The notes below the pieces were generated by a model that searched no databases, had not been told where the DNA came from, and was given only the letters and a program-made list of their open reading frames with translations. The position numbers and the translations under genes were made by a program. From the NCBI RefSeq assembly GCF_020085105.1, contig NC_058056.1, positions 14,992,929 through 15,056,928 on the forward strand: DNA of 64,000 nucleotides, read 5' to 3'. Of the stretch, positions 22,068-34,804 are shown piece after piece (the first letter of the stretch is position 1; every line of letters begins with the position of its first letter). The DNA comes from Siniperca chuatsi (Eukaryota; Chordata; Actinopteri; Centrarchiformes; Sinipercidae).

Positions 22068-24240
22068 ATGGACTGGGAGAAGTCATTGAACCGAACCGAG
22101 GTGAACTCTTCCTCTCCAGCCTCTTCTTCATCTACATCCATGTCTGACTCTTCATCCACCTTCTCTTCTTCCTGCTGCAACTCCTCTCACCCCCTCTTCT
22201 CGACCTCTCCGTTCCCAGCCCCTTCCTTTTCTGGCCTGGACCTCCTGTCCGACCTGAAGCTCGTCTTCATCCCTCTCTACTCGGCCGTGGTCCTGGTCGC
22301 CTGCTCCGGCAACCTCCTCCTGCTCTTCCTCATCTGGCACAACAAGAAAAGACACAACACTACAAACTTCCTCATCAGCAACCTGGCACTCGTCGACCTG
22401 GTCATGTGCATCTTCTGCGTCCCTTTGACTGCATCCTACGCTTTTGACCAGCGTGGATGGGTATTTGGTTCCCACATGTGTCATTTCGTCACTGTTATGC
22501 AGTCTGCAGCTGTCTATGCAGCCGCACTGTCCCTCATGGCCATCGCAGTGGATCGTTACATGGTTGTGGCTTATCCTATCCGCAAAAGAGCAGGGTGCCA
22601 TTTCTGCTGGGGTCTGGTGGCTCTGATCTGGCTGTCCTCTCTGGCTTTATCCACACCTACCGCAATACACACCGTCTACCTGGACCTGCAGGCTGCAGGG
22701 CTGCAGATGGCCGTGTGTGAGGAGTTCTGGGATGGCCAGGAGCGAGGCCGCCTCATCTACTCCTGCTTCATTCTCTTCTTCTCCTACTTTGTCCCACTTG
22801 CTGCTGTCTCCATTTCCTACTGTGCTATATCCAATCAGCTGAAGCAGAGGACCACGTCAGGCTTGACGGCGTGTCCAGAGTTGAGATCTGCAAGGGCTGC
22901 ATGGAGCAGACGGAGGAGGAAGACGTTCTGCCTGCTGCTGGTGTCTGTCCTCTGTTTCGCCTTCTCATGGCTCCCCTTGCAGGTACAGATGAATGGGAAA
23001 GACAGACCGATGATTTGGTGGATACAGGAAAACATGAATAAATTAATTCTTAAAGGTTCTTGAATAGCTGGACAATTTGACAAACACACTTAATTGCTTT
23101 CTTGCTGAGAGTTAGATGAAAAGATCCAACACTGGAGCCAGCAGCCGGTTAGCCTAGCTTAGCATAAAGACTGGAAACAGAGGGAAAGAGCTAGCCTGGC
23201 TCTGTCCAACAGTGACAAAATCCCTATTAACACTTCTAAAGCTCTCGAGTTAACAGGTTATATCGAGTTTGTTTAATCTCTTTTGTTTAATCCCTACAAA
23301 AACCTACAAACTATGGATTTATGGGGGTTATGTACCGGACTATTTCTTGGCCGGTGCAGTGACTTCAAGGAGTCTTGTAGTCAACCAACTGTAAAACCAC
23401 AAAGTGTCATTTTTCCATTTTGACACTTTGTACAAATTAAACAAACAAGATATAATGTCTTAATTAGTCAGCTTTAGAGGTGCTGTTAGGTGGATTTTGT
23501 GACCGTTGGACAGAGCCAGGCTAGCTGTTTCCCCCGTCTTTGTGCTAAGCTAAGCTAACTACTGCTGACTTTAGGTTTAAATTTAAAGTACAGATATGAG
23601 GGTAGCGTCAATATTCTCATCTTACTCTCTGCAAGAAAGTAAATAATCTTCAGACTGAAATGACTACACTGAATCCCGCACAGTATGTTACTTCCTTTGT
23701 TAAAAGCTTATTAAAAGATCACGAAAGTCAAATCTTTGAACTGAACTGAACTGAACCAAAATTTTTAATTTGCAAAGTGATCTGTAATTTATTTGTGTAT
23801 TTCCAAAAATGTTGAACTATTCCTTTAAAATAACAAATTCCTAAAGGATTAAGAATTAATTGTCACATGACATTTTCCTTGGATGAATGCTTTGGATAAT
23901 TTTAACTTTACAGGTGGTGAATCTGATCCGTGACCTGGACACAGACTTCTCCATCTTAGGGAAGAATTATGTGAACACCATCCAGGTGTCGAGTCACCTG
24001 TTCGCCATGAGCTCCGCCTGCTACAACCCTTTTATTTATGCCTCATTGCACAACAAGTTCTTGTCCTACCTGTGTCACCACTTCCTGTCCCGGAGGAGAG
24101 GAAAAGGAAAGGATAGGGGTCAAGGGTCAAGCATCCTGACAATGTCACACAGAGTGCCACGCCTTCACACCTCCACCATTGTGGCAGATTTACCAGGTGC
24201 TGTTGTAAACAACATTGTTTGTCAAGACAACTACGCTTGA
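22068..24240 (+). CDS. prlhr: prolactin-releasing peptide receptor-like GPCR (class A)
   Basis: Two exons, 22068-22982 and 23914-24240, give 413 residues. The serine-rich extracellular N-terminus (about 65 residues) has N-glycosylation sequons (NRT, NSS). Seven membrane segments follow, with NLALVDLVMCIFCVPLTASYAF, FDQRGWVFGSHMCHFV (TM3 cysteine), DRY at 22551-22559, the second-loop motif CEEFWDGQERGR, and NPFIY at 24025-24039. VHTVYLDL, the CEEFW loop, NLIRDLD and MSSACYNPFIYA are shared with PRLHR (GPR10) rather than NPY or GPR83 receptors. The TM6 CWxP is SWLP here. The intron falls right after TM6 (WLPLQ|VVNLIRDLD). Ligand is presumably an RF-amide of the PrRP/C-RFa group. It is probably a second PRLHR paralogue retained in fish, but I cannot fix which one. 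PolyA signal at 24938-24943. Confidence 0.85.
23100..23650. repeat. foldback element copy B filling the GPCR intron
   Basis: The left arm at about 23135-23225 (TTAGCCTAGCTTAGCATAAAG ... GCTAGCCTGGCTCTGTCC) is the near-perfect reverse complement of the right arm at about 23495-23580 (GGACAGAGCCAGGCTAGC ... GCTAAGCTAAGCTAAC). Outer ends (CTTTCTTGCTGAGAGTTAGATG at 23097 and CATCTTACTCTCTGCAAGAAAG at 23617) are also complementary. It is a long hairpin of about 550 bases. Confidence 0.8.
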
Positions 24241-24965
24241 ATTGTTGTTTCAGTTGAATAGGCACACAAATGTTATCCCCTGGTGTTTTATTCAGCTTAG
24301 TTGGATAAAAATCTCTCGCTTCAGAAATGACACAGGGTATCTTCTTCACTCCTAATTTAATATGAATCTTGTCAGCCTTCATACTGACAGACAAACTGAG
24401 TGAAACGTAAGTTCATTGAAAGCATGCTGAAATTTGAAAAGAGGTTGTAAGCCTTTCATACAACAGCCACAGTGTGTACAGCTGGTCATGGTCACAAACA
24501 AAAATACACAGCAGTTCTGTCTCTTTGACTGAATTTATACAGGTGTAAAAACATCAGCCTGCTTTGATTAAAAGGATTTATGTGTGTAATTATTTATACT
24601 CTTAACAAATGCATGGATGCGTATGTACTGAAAGTCTATTTAGCAATGAAAAATATGCTATTGTGAGCTTAAAAATATACTGATTTAAATATAGTGATTT
24701 TGCTCATCTTTGTAAAAAAATACACAATCAATTTGATAGTTTTTCATCTAATGGTTGTACATATTCATATTCTTGTGCATTTCTAAGACTTTCAACTTTA
24801 TGGCATGTTTATGTATATAACAATGTGCTGTTCTAATCTAAATGTGTACATTCCTGTCCACTTTAACTGATAGTGTATTAGGGTGATTGTACGATGTGTA
24901 TTACATGTGTAATATTAGATTTTGTTGAATGTCACTCAATAAACAGGTTTATTTAAATCATCTTT
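24241..24965 (+). other. 3' UTR of the PRLHR-like gene
   Basis: AT-rich, non-coding, ending near AATAAA at 24938-24943. Confidence 0.65.
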
Positions 24966-25211
24966 CCCTCTCCATTTAATGTTGTTTTAGGGATAAAATA
25001 GGAACATGAAGAGTATGTGTGATAATGAATGAATAATATATTTCTGTCATTCAGTTTGGTCTTGAGCCTCTGAAGGCTTTTCACACTTTCTGCTGCAGAT
25101 GTGACATTTGGTGAACACAACGCAGTATGCAAAATCTGTGTTTAAATGTCAACTTTTAGATGGTGACAGAGAAAGAAGCATCATCTGTAAAACAGTAAAA
25201 AGTGAATATTA

Positions 25212-25212
<1 letters not shown>

Positions 25213-25258
<46 letters not shown>
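25213..25258. repeat. (TA)23 microsatellite
   Basis: Uninterrupted TA dinucleotide run of 46 bases. Confidence 0.95.
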
Positions 25259-25260
<2 letters not shown>

Positions 25261-27594
25261 TAAATGTAAATGATGACAGTCAACTTGAATGTCAAAGCAC
25301 AGTGAAATAGGCAGAAGTTTCAACATAAAATACTTTACCATTTAAGTTTTAAAAATCTGTTGACAGCTATAGGTGCATTTTTCAAATTGTGCTGACCTAC
25401 TGTATGCACATTTTTACATATAATGTTACTGCAAGATACTTGTGTCTTCTTTCTTTCTTGAAGCTGTCACACTTATAAAACTTTCACAATATTCAGCATG
25501 CTGGTTTAACCACTTGTGCCACTAGTATTACTGATTGTGGTTTTGAGCGCCAGGAGCTGAAAACAAGCAGTGAAAACGAGCAGTCTGGTGAGTAATGCAC
25601 CATTGCAGAGTTTCTCAGCATTTTCTGTTATTGACCTGTTACCTTGTTTGTAAGTCCTGAATTTGTCATGATCCCCAGAGATTAGAGAGTTGTCAAGTTG
25701 TAACAAGTTATGATTAATGTGTGTATGTCATTCTTCTGTACATTTCTCCTTCAAGAGCATGAATGGAGCTCCAAATGGATTATATTCTGTGGATGTTATG
25801 CTATATTAAAACCTATATTTCAATCAAACAAATATCAAACAGCCTTAGAAATTTCCCACATATCGAGCAAACCGTTATTCATCACCTAAGTTGATGTTAT
25901 GAGACAATTATCTCTAATGAAAGCTAACAATCATTAAAAAGGAGTCTTATTTTGAAAGATCTTTTGAAACGTTCTTTTATATAATCACGATGATGAGACA
26001 CTGGTGCTCCAGAACGCCCTCCCCCACTGAAAACCATTAGTAGTGTTTATGAGTGTGTCTATTGGCTAAAGCCATTAATGTGCAATATTATTTTTGCACT
26101 TATATCAGAATATAGCAGTTAAATATACACACTATTATCTGTAAAAGGAACACTTAATCAAACACAGTTCCTTTATTCCATACCAAGTGAAAGAGCTGAG
26201 TAGTGTCTTTTTCAACAAGATTTTTTAAGCTACCTAATGGGCCTAATTTAAGACTTTCTAAACAACAAATTTTCTTGATCTAGTTTTCTCAGATGTTATC
26301 TCTTAAAAAATGCATCTGACAGGATGGTGGTGCAGAGGCTGCTTACATTTCAGACACCCAGAACTCCTTTTTAGACCCATTTACAGAGTCAAAGTATATG
26401 TTTTAGCTGATGGTTGGGAGATAATTGTCAAGTGCAGGCAGTGGAAGTGGCGATGAGCTGCAGTCTGAATATATGAATTCACAACAGAAGATAAGGAGAG
26501 ACTGCTTGTTTAATATGATATGAGGGAAGTGCAGCTGTTGTCATCTCTGCTAATGGGAGTGTGAAGTGGTGCACATGCTATATATTGTACGGAAATTACA
26601 CTTTTACTTATGCGTCCTCCCATCCTCATGTCTGATTGTATTCTTTTATTCTGAGGCTGTTTGGATTGTTCCCCTGAACTCTGTGCATTTGTAATGTTTA
26701 GATCCAAAACTCAACGGCATCATGAGACCAATGAAACAACATGAGCAAAAAAACAATATAAACCAATTCTTAAAAGACTATGGTGTTGTTCTGATGTCCA
26801 CTTGTCTGACCATAGAAAAAAACAGCAACCATCAAACGAGACAAATCTGGAATAACCTTGCAGAGCATTTTGAGATGAAGAAAAGTTTTTAAAGGTTTTC
26901 ACTTTCTATTGTATAGTTGTTGTTTTTTGCTTAAGACTCAATAAAAGACACCTCCTGTGGAGTCACAGTTTTACCTGGAGGGTGTACTGTAGGCAGAGGT
27001 TTATAAAAAAATAACAGAATAATTAGTGAGCGTTTTGATTGGGCATGAAAATCCTGAATGTCAGATAACAGCTTTCCTCTGCCTCCATGTGGAGAGGATT
27101 TTGCACAGACCAAAAGAGCAGCAGGAAAAACAAATCTCTGTATTCTGAATACAATCAGAAAGCATTCAGCTCTGGCTCTTATGTAAGTCAGAAAAAACAC
27201 AGTCATTTTCATATTTCTTACAACATAAGCAGAATGTGTTGTGACATTTTTGATTTTCTTATAAATTGTGTAGAAAAAACAGCCCCAAATTGCCAAAATA
27301 ATCTGAAATGTTCCAAAAGGTAAAGCCACTGTACCTGTGATTCAGTACACTGCTTGCGTGTACAGCCGTACAGAGAGCAGTAAAGATTGAAAAGACAGGA
27401 GTGGTGGAAAATTGGAATGAGTCAGTCCTAGTAAAGCCTTGCAGGTGTGTATTTTAAACACCTCAGGACTTCTACTGAAATACACTTGCTCTCAGCACAA
27501 CTCATGTAGCTAGCTGACATTTCTTCACCTCTTCAGACAGACAGCTTTGGGGGAAAAGGCAGTTTTTGCTCTTAAATGTATTGTATGTTCAGTT
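25259..27594. other. intergenic, nothing recognised
   Basis: No gene, RNA gene or confidently named repeat. Open frames here are short and show no family similarity. Confidence 0.5.
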
Positions 27595-28560
27595 TAACAT
27601 ATTTTAGTAGTAACTGCTGCCTTAAGGTCTTTTTGAAGACACAGATAATGACATTTTTGTAGCGTTATCAATCTCATTCCATACATGTGGACCTCTGTAA
27701 ACCAAACTAAAGCTCATACATTTAAGTTTATGTTTTTTACCCTTATAAGATGCTTTTTCCTAGTCTTATATGTATGCAAGGGAAGGTAAATCGGTCAAAA
27801 AAAAAAAATAAGGTCACAAAGTCTGTCGTTGAGCATATATACAACATTATACAAGCATTGTGAAAGATATTACATTCAGTAAGCTTCATAAGACTGTAGG
27901 TGTGGAAAAGAGGGTCAGTGGGAGCATTTACTTTGGACCATGATGTGGCACGTTTAACTTTCTTCTGTAAAATCTGTAGTTTCACAAGATGGCTAGAAAA
28001 AGTATTGCACCATATAACATTACAGTAATTTATATGAGGCTCAAAATAAGGCTGATATAAGGTTAAAAGTGCTTTAAGTGGAAGAAAATGCCTCAACTTG
28101 AAAAAAGGCCAACATATTTGGATGACTTTTTCATCAGTTCATCAATATGGCCCTTAAAGTTAAAAAATTCATCACTATGTACCCCCAGGAATTTGATGGA
28201 CTTTACTCTCTCAATAACCTGAGTGTTTATTTTGATACAAACATGTTTAACATTATTTCAATTTCTATTGGAGTGAAAAATAATGAAGTTTGACTTGCTT
28301 ATATTTAAGGATACTTTATTGCATTTAAACCATGTATCCACCTTAATCAGTCCCTCATTTAAATTATGTTGCAGATCATTGAGATTTTTGTTAGATAAGA
28401 ATAAATTTGTATCATCAGCAAATTAAACTTTATGTAGAATGCTAGAGAAATTCAAAAAATTCTTAATATACAGTATGAAGAGGAGCAGTCCTAAAATGGA
28501 TCCCTGGGAGGACCCCATAATTGATAGTTTTACTTTGAGATTTGTAACCATTTACATATA
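27595..28560 (-). pseudogene. non-LTR retrotransposon reverse transcriptase fragment
   Basis: Read on the minus strand, pieces of a LINE ORF2 appear in order: GSSQGSILGLLLFILYI (finger/palm), FADDTNLFLSNKNLNDLQ (the catalytic FADD, variant of YADD, about 28425-28380), KCNKVSLNISKSNFIIFHS, IKFLGVHSDEFFNFKGHIDE, ALLTLYQPYFEPHINYCNVIWCN, and RGPHVWNEID near the 3' end. Stops and a frameshift (for example near 28250 and 28100) show it is dead. The order and motifs fit the jockey/CR1/Rex-type group; the exact clade was not resolved. The 5' half is missing. Confidence 0.8.
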
Positions 28561-28639
28561 CATATTTCTCCCTCCCATCCATGTAGCTTCTGAACCAACT
28601 GCGCACTGTGCCTCTGACACCATAATTTTGTAGTTTACT

Positions 28640-28870
28640 TTGAGCTAACTAACTGTTCATCTAATACTTTTATTAAACAATGTCAACTGTTTATACATTA
28701 CATTTAGCTATCAATTTCAACTGTTAACCCATTTCTTTTAGCTAAATATTTCAACTGTTTATCCAAACCTTTAGCTAACAATTTCAACTGTATAAATTAC
28801 TTAGCTACGTTAACGTTAACTATTTAAACTATTTATCCATTACTTTCAGCAAGATATTTCATCTGCTCTG
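28640..28870. repeat. diverged minisatellite, unit about 40-50 bases
   Basis: Repeated units of the form TTTCAACTGTTTATCCA plus CTTTAGCTAACAA recur at about 28685, 28717, 28750, 28785 and 28828 with imperfect copies. They do not correspond to the adjacent LINE. Confidence 0.65.
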
Positions 28871-30384
28871 CTCGCTTGCTAACGGTTTCATCCACTGTCA
28901 ATGGCAAAATGTGGTGTTCACATGTTCCATCCAACTGACTTAGGTCGTTGTGTGTTCTACCCAGTCATGAGCTTATACTGTAGCTCATAGCGTACTGTTT
29001 ATTCTTTCAAATTAGCTGAGCTACTCCACAATATTTCCACATATCCCATGGCAACTGCAGAAATAACCCCTGGGGTGCAAGTGCCCCTGGTTGGGAATCA
29101 TTGATTAAAAAGGACATGTAGATCCTACTGGCTTTCACTGCAGAAAAAAGGACCAGGACAGTCAGGAGAGATGGCAGCAAAGTTATAAACACACACTCAC
29201 ACTGCATCATCAATCATTGAGCATGCAGACACACAAGACACACTACTGCTAAATAGTCCGTGAATTGAAGCAGCTGAACTTTCTGACTCTTATCCCACAC
29301 ATGCTCGCTGTTACAGATGCAAATGATTTACCTGCTCCTGCTATTTAAAACCTCATAACCTGATTGAGTAGTGAAAGAGGCCTCATACATATTCATCAGA
29401 GACCTGATTATTGAAGTTAGATGATTTGTCTCCTCATGTCTGCTTTCAAAATGCTAACACTCTTGTTTTTCCTGTCATGATCTATGCAGCGAAACAGATA
29501 AATGGGATCGTAATCATTTCAGGTGGAAAGACATGAATTAATTACAAAAGTAGAAACAAAGGGGAAAGGCTTGAGGCAATGAAAAGAAAACAGTGACACT
29601 GATTTATATAGATAAAATGTTCTTTTTCTTTGTGTTTTTTCTTTATATTTAAATGCAAATAAAGATAAGTGAGATTACTGAAATTCAAGTAAGACTTTCT
29701 TGTCATTGCTGACATTGTTAAACTTTCTAAAACAGGCAACAAAAAGTGTCATAGTACAAGATGTCTAATTATTTCTATTTAATTGTCCATAAAGAAACAA
29801 ACAGACAATAAATATGTGGCTGACTGATGGAGAGTTGAGAGCTAGATGTTGTGAGAATTGATTGACTGAATTGATTCAATCCTGATTACATAGCTTGACA
29901 AACCTTATTAAGTTTGTAATGTGGATACAGCTTGTAGCCTTAAAGATTTGTTTCATACAATATTTGACACATCAATATTATTATTATTATTCGAAACCAT
30001 TTAAAATCACTGTGATGACTGTGTTTGACTGTGTTTGATAAAACCACTCAGATAGAAAAATATTGACTGAGTGAGCCACCATGTGGGCAGTAACTATTAC
30101 TGCAGCTCTCAACATGGCATGAGTATTTGCCAGTTAAACTAGATATAAGCCATAAACTAGAATTACCGCCCTGCGGTTGTATGCCTTGGCCAACCAATCA
30201 AGTTGCAGTTTAAAGTGTACTGTGTATTTTTTGGCTAAATGGAAGACTATATTGATGATACATATGTATGATTCCAGTGAATATACAGTACATTGTTGAA
30301 CTGATTCATGTAGGACCTGGCAAAACAGGTACACATGTATTTGATTACTAAAGATGGATTCTTATCAAATATAGCTACACAAAA
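28871..30384. other. intergenic with a short MITE-end remnant
   Basis: Mostly unrecognised. Near 29066-29105 is CCCCTGGGGTGCAAGTGCCC followed by CTGGTTGGGAATCATTGATT. This resembles the terminal repeat of hAT-type MITEs (GGGAACCACTGATT) seen again at 47.5-47.9 kb. Confidence 0.45.
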
Positions 30385-31235
30385 TGGATGGATGTTTTAT
30401 GAGTCTGTGGTGGCCAGTGCTATCCTGTATGCTGTTGCATGCTGGGGCAGCAGGCTGAGGGTAGCGGACGCTAACAGACTCAACAAACTGATCCATAAGG
30501 CCAGTGACATTGTGGGGGTGGAGCTGGACTCTCTGTCGGTGGTGTCAGAGAGGAGGATGCTGGCCAAACTACATGCCATCTTGGACAGTGTCTCCCACCC
30601 ACTCCATGACGTGTTGGTCAAACAAAGGAGAACCTTCAGCGGAAGACTCATCCCACCAAAATGCACCACAGAGCGCCACAGGAAGTCATTCCTGCCTGTG
30701 ACCATCAAACTCTTTCACTCCTCCCTCTAAGTGTTAGTCTATTGACCCTAAGTCACTAAACTGGACATTGGATCATTAACATCACTGCAATACTTCAAAT
30801 ATTGTGCAATATTCTCTGTTTAATACTCCTGTGCAATATACTGTTTTTAATTTATTAATATTTATTAATACTTATATTACTGCTGTGTACAGTACTCATT
30901 ATTGCACTATTACTTATATTATTACGTTGTATTATACCGTACTATACTTATCAACCTGTAAATCCACTTTTGTACTTTACACTTATTTTAGCTTTTATAC
31001 TTTATATCCACATTTGTACTTAATTTATCTTAGCTGTATTATAGTGTATTATATTTTGATTGCACATCTCTTATTTCTTACTGGAAATAATTGTTTCGTT
31101 GCAGACTTATTTATTATTATTTCTATTTCTATTCTATTAGTACTTCTATTCCTGTGTGCATCGACGTGATAGTGAGCAGCTGTAAAGAAAGAGTTTCCCT
31201 TCAGGGATCAATAAAGTATTTCTGATTCTGAATCT
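30385..31235 (+). pseudogene. 3' end of an L2-type LINE (ORF2 tail plus 3' UTR)
   Basis: The plus strand reads AILYAVACWGSR, LNKLIHKASDIVGVELDSL, RRMLAKLHAILDSVSHPLHD, FSGRLIPPKCTTERHRKSFLP and VTIKLFHSSL, then a stop at 30728-30730. This is the conserved tail of fish L2-clade ORF2. An AT-rich 3' UTR follows, ending GGGATCAATAAAGTATTTCTGATTCTGA (to about 31233) with the ATTCTG-type 3' repeat of L2. The 5' part is truncated. Confidence 0.85.
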
Positions 31236-31344
31236 AAAATATGGTGCTTTTGTCCTGGCATTTTTAGATGTAAAGCCGCTCTACAAGCTGTAGGTGAAAC
31301 TCACTCACAGGATCACGATTAGCTAGGCGCACTACAATACGTTG

Positions 31345-31790
31345 TTTGCAGTCACATGATTCTGATGACGCCCGAAATTCAGAATGAGGTAGGAAGCGAA
31401 AGGCAGAATGGACGAGATGAAGGAAAGCCCGTACTGTGCTAGTTATTGTTTACTCATTGTGTCGCCCCAGTCAACATGTGGGTGAAATCTGGAATCAATC
31501 GCCCAATTCATTCTTAAATTATGACCAAAAACCTATTTTGAGGTCACAATGACCTTTGAGTCAAAAGTGACACTTATTCAGAGTCCAACCAACTGTGAAA
31601 TATGGTCACAATCTTGTGTACCATAACTCTGTTCCTGAGTTATGGCCAAAAGTGTACCAAATTTGAAGAAATTCCTTCCAGGCGTTCCTGAGATACCGCA
31701 TTTACGAGAATGGAATGGCTGGACAACTCGAAAACATAATGCCTCCGGCCATGGCTATCACCGGGTGTTGAGGCATAAAAATCTCTCAAA
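31345..31790 (+). repeat. widespread fish repeat with AGGTCACAATGACCTTTGA motif
   Basis: It contains GAGGTCACAATGACCTTTGA, CCAAATTTGAAGAAATTCC, AGGCGTTCCTGAGATA and CATAATGCCTCCGGCCATGG in the order seen in a very common teleost repeat. No protein is encoded. Confidence 0.65.
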
Positions 31791-33080
31791 CACATGTTCA
31801 AACTCATATATTATTTATTACAATTAAATATTTTTCTTATATTACAGAGGTCCATTTGAAACCATACAAATAATCTGTGCTGTGATTAATATTTCCAAGA
31901 TATTTCCAAAACGCCATGCAAAGAATATGAACATAAATTCACATCAGAAGAACCAAAGTTTAGGTTTTTGTACACCTGTGGATGAAAATGAATTAAATTC
32001 ATGTGTCAATACCTTCCCCCCTTCCTCTTTTTGGTGCAAACATTTCTTTGTGGTGATTCAGTTCAGACCAGCGTCATCTGACAAAAATGAAAGGCATTTG
32101 GAAGGTGGGTAAAAACAACAGTAACTGCTCGTCCTTCTCTCTTGGAATATATACGGGTTAATGGGAACAGGCACAGTGGACCAATTAAGACATAAGTATC
32201 ACACATCTTGATTAAACATAATTAGTTTGCTGAGGGATTCCTAAGGCCGTAATATGTACTGTGTGTGGTTTCTAACTCTGATCCAGAACACCCGGGGGGA
32301 TTTTAAATTGCAGAACCAAATCAAACCAAATGTAGTTTACCCAATTCTGTTTTGTTGTATTGTGCTGTGTGGGCTTTGCTGCTGTACATCCACCATCTAT
32401 CAATACTCAATAAAATGTTTCAGTCAGTGGAGAAAGTTTTGATATAGACTGATAACCTTTGGTTTACTGAGAAAGGCAGAGTGAAACGGCAGGGTCTACT
32501 CTTTCTATTTTAGCCTGAATTAACCAATTTGAAAATATTCATCCGAGGCTTGTTTTAAAGTCAAATATCAACCCATTAATTAATTATAGTGAATTATATT
32601 TTTGTAAATTAACACACAAAATGAACCCCACCCTTTGTACAGGGGGTAAAGCAGAAGTAGGCAGGATGTGGGCATTTTCAAGTGATACTCCACCCAAAAT
32701 CTATCTTTTGACTATCACATACTCACCCTGTGTTTGTAAGGTGGCTGTAAGTAGTTTGTACAACAGCGCTATTGGTCAGCTTAAAACATGTCAGATACAA
32801 AGTACACCACCTCCATGCTGTGCTATCAACCTCCTTGAAGCTCTGCCAGGAAGCTGTGTCTTTAGCTGTATTTTGGCAAAATGTGATTGTTTGTAACATA
32901 ATGAGCATACAGACGGACAGTTGAGAGGTGGATTATGATGAAGAAGGGGTTTAGAAAAGTTTCTGTGGACATTTTGATTTGACTTTTTGTCCACCATGAA
33001 AACCTGTAACGTCTGAACTTCATTGCAACTGACAGAATTTAAGCTGACTGTAGCTGCTGTTCCTTGACAAGCACAAATCT
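31791..33080. other. intergenic, nothing recognised
   Basis: No exon, RNA gene or named repeat could be supported. Confidence 0.45.
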
Positions 33081-33084
33081 ACAA

Positions 33085-33500
33085 ACTTTAAGCAATGGTT
33101 CAATATTTTGAGAAATACGCTTATCACTTTCTTGTCGAGAGTTGAGAAAATCAATACCACATACACACATATCTGTATGCTAAATATGAAGCTACAGCCT
33201 ACAGACAGGTAGCTTAGCTTAGCATAACGACTGGAAACAGGGAGAACCAGCTATCAGCAAATTGTCATTTTTACATGATTTTTACAGACAACGTTAATCA
33301 GTGAGGTGCTGGTAGCTGGAGTTTGTTGCCTTTTCCAACAGAGCCAGGCTAGCTGTTTCCTCCTGCAGTCTTTATGCTAACATTTAACATTTATGCTGTA
33401 TTTAGCATACAGGTATGAGTGGTATCAATCTTCTCATTTAACTCTAAACAAGAAAGTGAAAAAGAATATTTACGAAAATGCTGAGTGTTAGGTGTTTGAT
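33085..33500. repeat. foldback element copy C
   Basis: Outer ends ATTTTGAGAAATACGCTTAT and CACTTTCTTGTCGAGAGTTG at the left are complemented by TTTAACTCTAAACAAGAAAG and GAATATTTACGAAAATG at the right. Inner arms are GTAGCTTAGCTTAGCATAACG (33211) against GCCAGGCTAGCTGTTTCC and TCTTTATGCTAACA (33343-33382). It belongs to the same family as 23.1 kb. Confidence 0.75.
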
Positions 33501-34804
33501 ACTAAAGATCACTTTGAATTTGAATCAAACTTGAGCAGACTTTTGTCGAAATAAAAGTGTTGATCAAGGATCAGTTTAGCCTTTCAGATCACACAGGATC
33601 ACATGAATGCGATGGACCTGAGATGCATCTCAAGCATATAGGAATCAAGATAAGCACACTAAAAAGCTTCATTACCCCAGGCTGATATCGGTACACATTT
33701 CTAGATGAAAGGCTGGGAATGTTCTCTAAGGCAGCAAGATCAAGGGCACAGGCTAATGGTAAGGTAAGTTTAAATCATTGTAGCATTCGGCATTTAAAGG
33801 TGAAGAGGCAAAGCTTTATCATCAGAGGAGAGGTGATAGGAGAATGACAGGACGCTGGGAGAGTCCATGGTACATTTTGGTCCTGCAGGTTAAGCATCTC
33901 TGGTCACATGTTAGCAGGTGTCCTTCAAACTGTATCTGAGATCCTTCCAAATACTCCAAATGTGTCCTCAAATCTGCCTGGAGGACTTCAACATCTCAAC
34001 ACAACATTTAATAGGTTTGTATTGGGTAAGCAAGCTCAATCGATCACAGAAATACAATTGCAAATGACTCACACACTTTTCATCTTAGACAGTGCAGCTA
34101 AGGAGGAGAGACAACTTCAACCTCCTTTCTAATCAGGAAAGCCACTCATCTAAAACTCTATTCTTTAAAATTATCTTTTGAAAATAAATTATATTTTCTC
34201 AGTACAGAAATAAATACATATCTTCTCTCAAACATAGGAATGAATCATAATCACAGATCTAAATGCTACACTGAATACATTACTCACCATCTCATCGGTG
34301 AACAAACAAGAATATAGGTGACTAACTGATGCCATCTGCCATGAACAGACACTCATCCAGATATATAAATGCAAATATACAGTTAGCTGACACCGAAGTC
34401 AAATCACACCTCTGGAAAACAGCTTTGAGAAAGTAAAATATTCCTCAGCATTGGCATAACATAAATCCCCTTAATGCTCGGCTCATTGGATATCTTCACA
34501 CTGCGAATTCAAATAAACTGAACTGCACTTTCTTAGTAGAGTGCAGTTCTGTACTACATTGTGAAAATCACCACTGAGGTGAATTTCAGAGTTACAGGTA
34601 TAACATAAAACCTACAATTCTCTCAGAAACTCACGAGAGAAGTAGCCAAAGAACCCCACATTTCACTGTTTGCTGTGCATGTACTTAATCAGTGGTAATA
34701 AAGGTGAACGTCTGATCAAGAACTTTCCTCACAGCTGTGTTCAGAGTTTACCACATAGACCTACAGGTCAATCACAATTACATGAAAATGCAAATGTTAA
34801 ATAA
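33501..34804. other. intergenic, nothing recognised
   Basis: AT-rich, with no coding similarity and no clear repeat boundaries. Confidence 0.45.

Noticed and set aside
21968-22180. Acidic minus-strand frame opposite the GPCR N-terminus
   Set aside because: It is the antisense of the serine-rich coding sequence.
25156-25341. Frame with an Ile-Tyr repeat
   Set aside because: Translation of the TA microsatellite.
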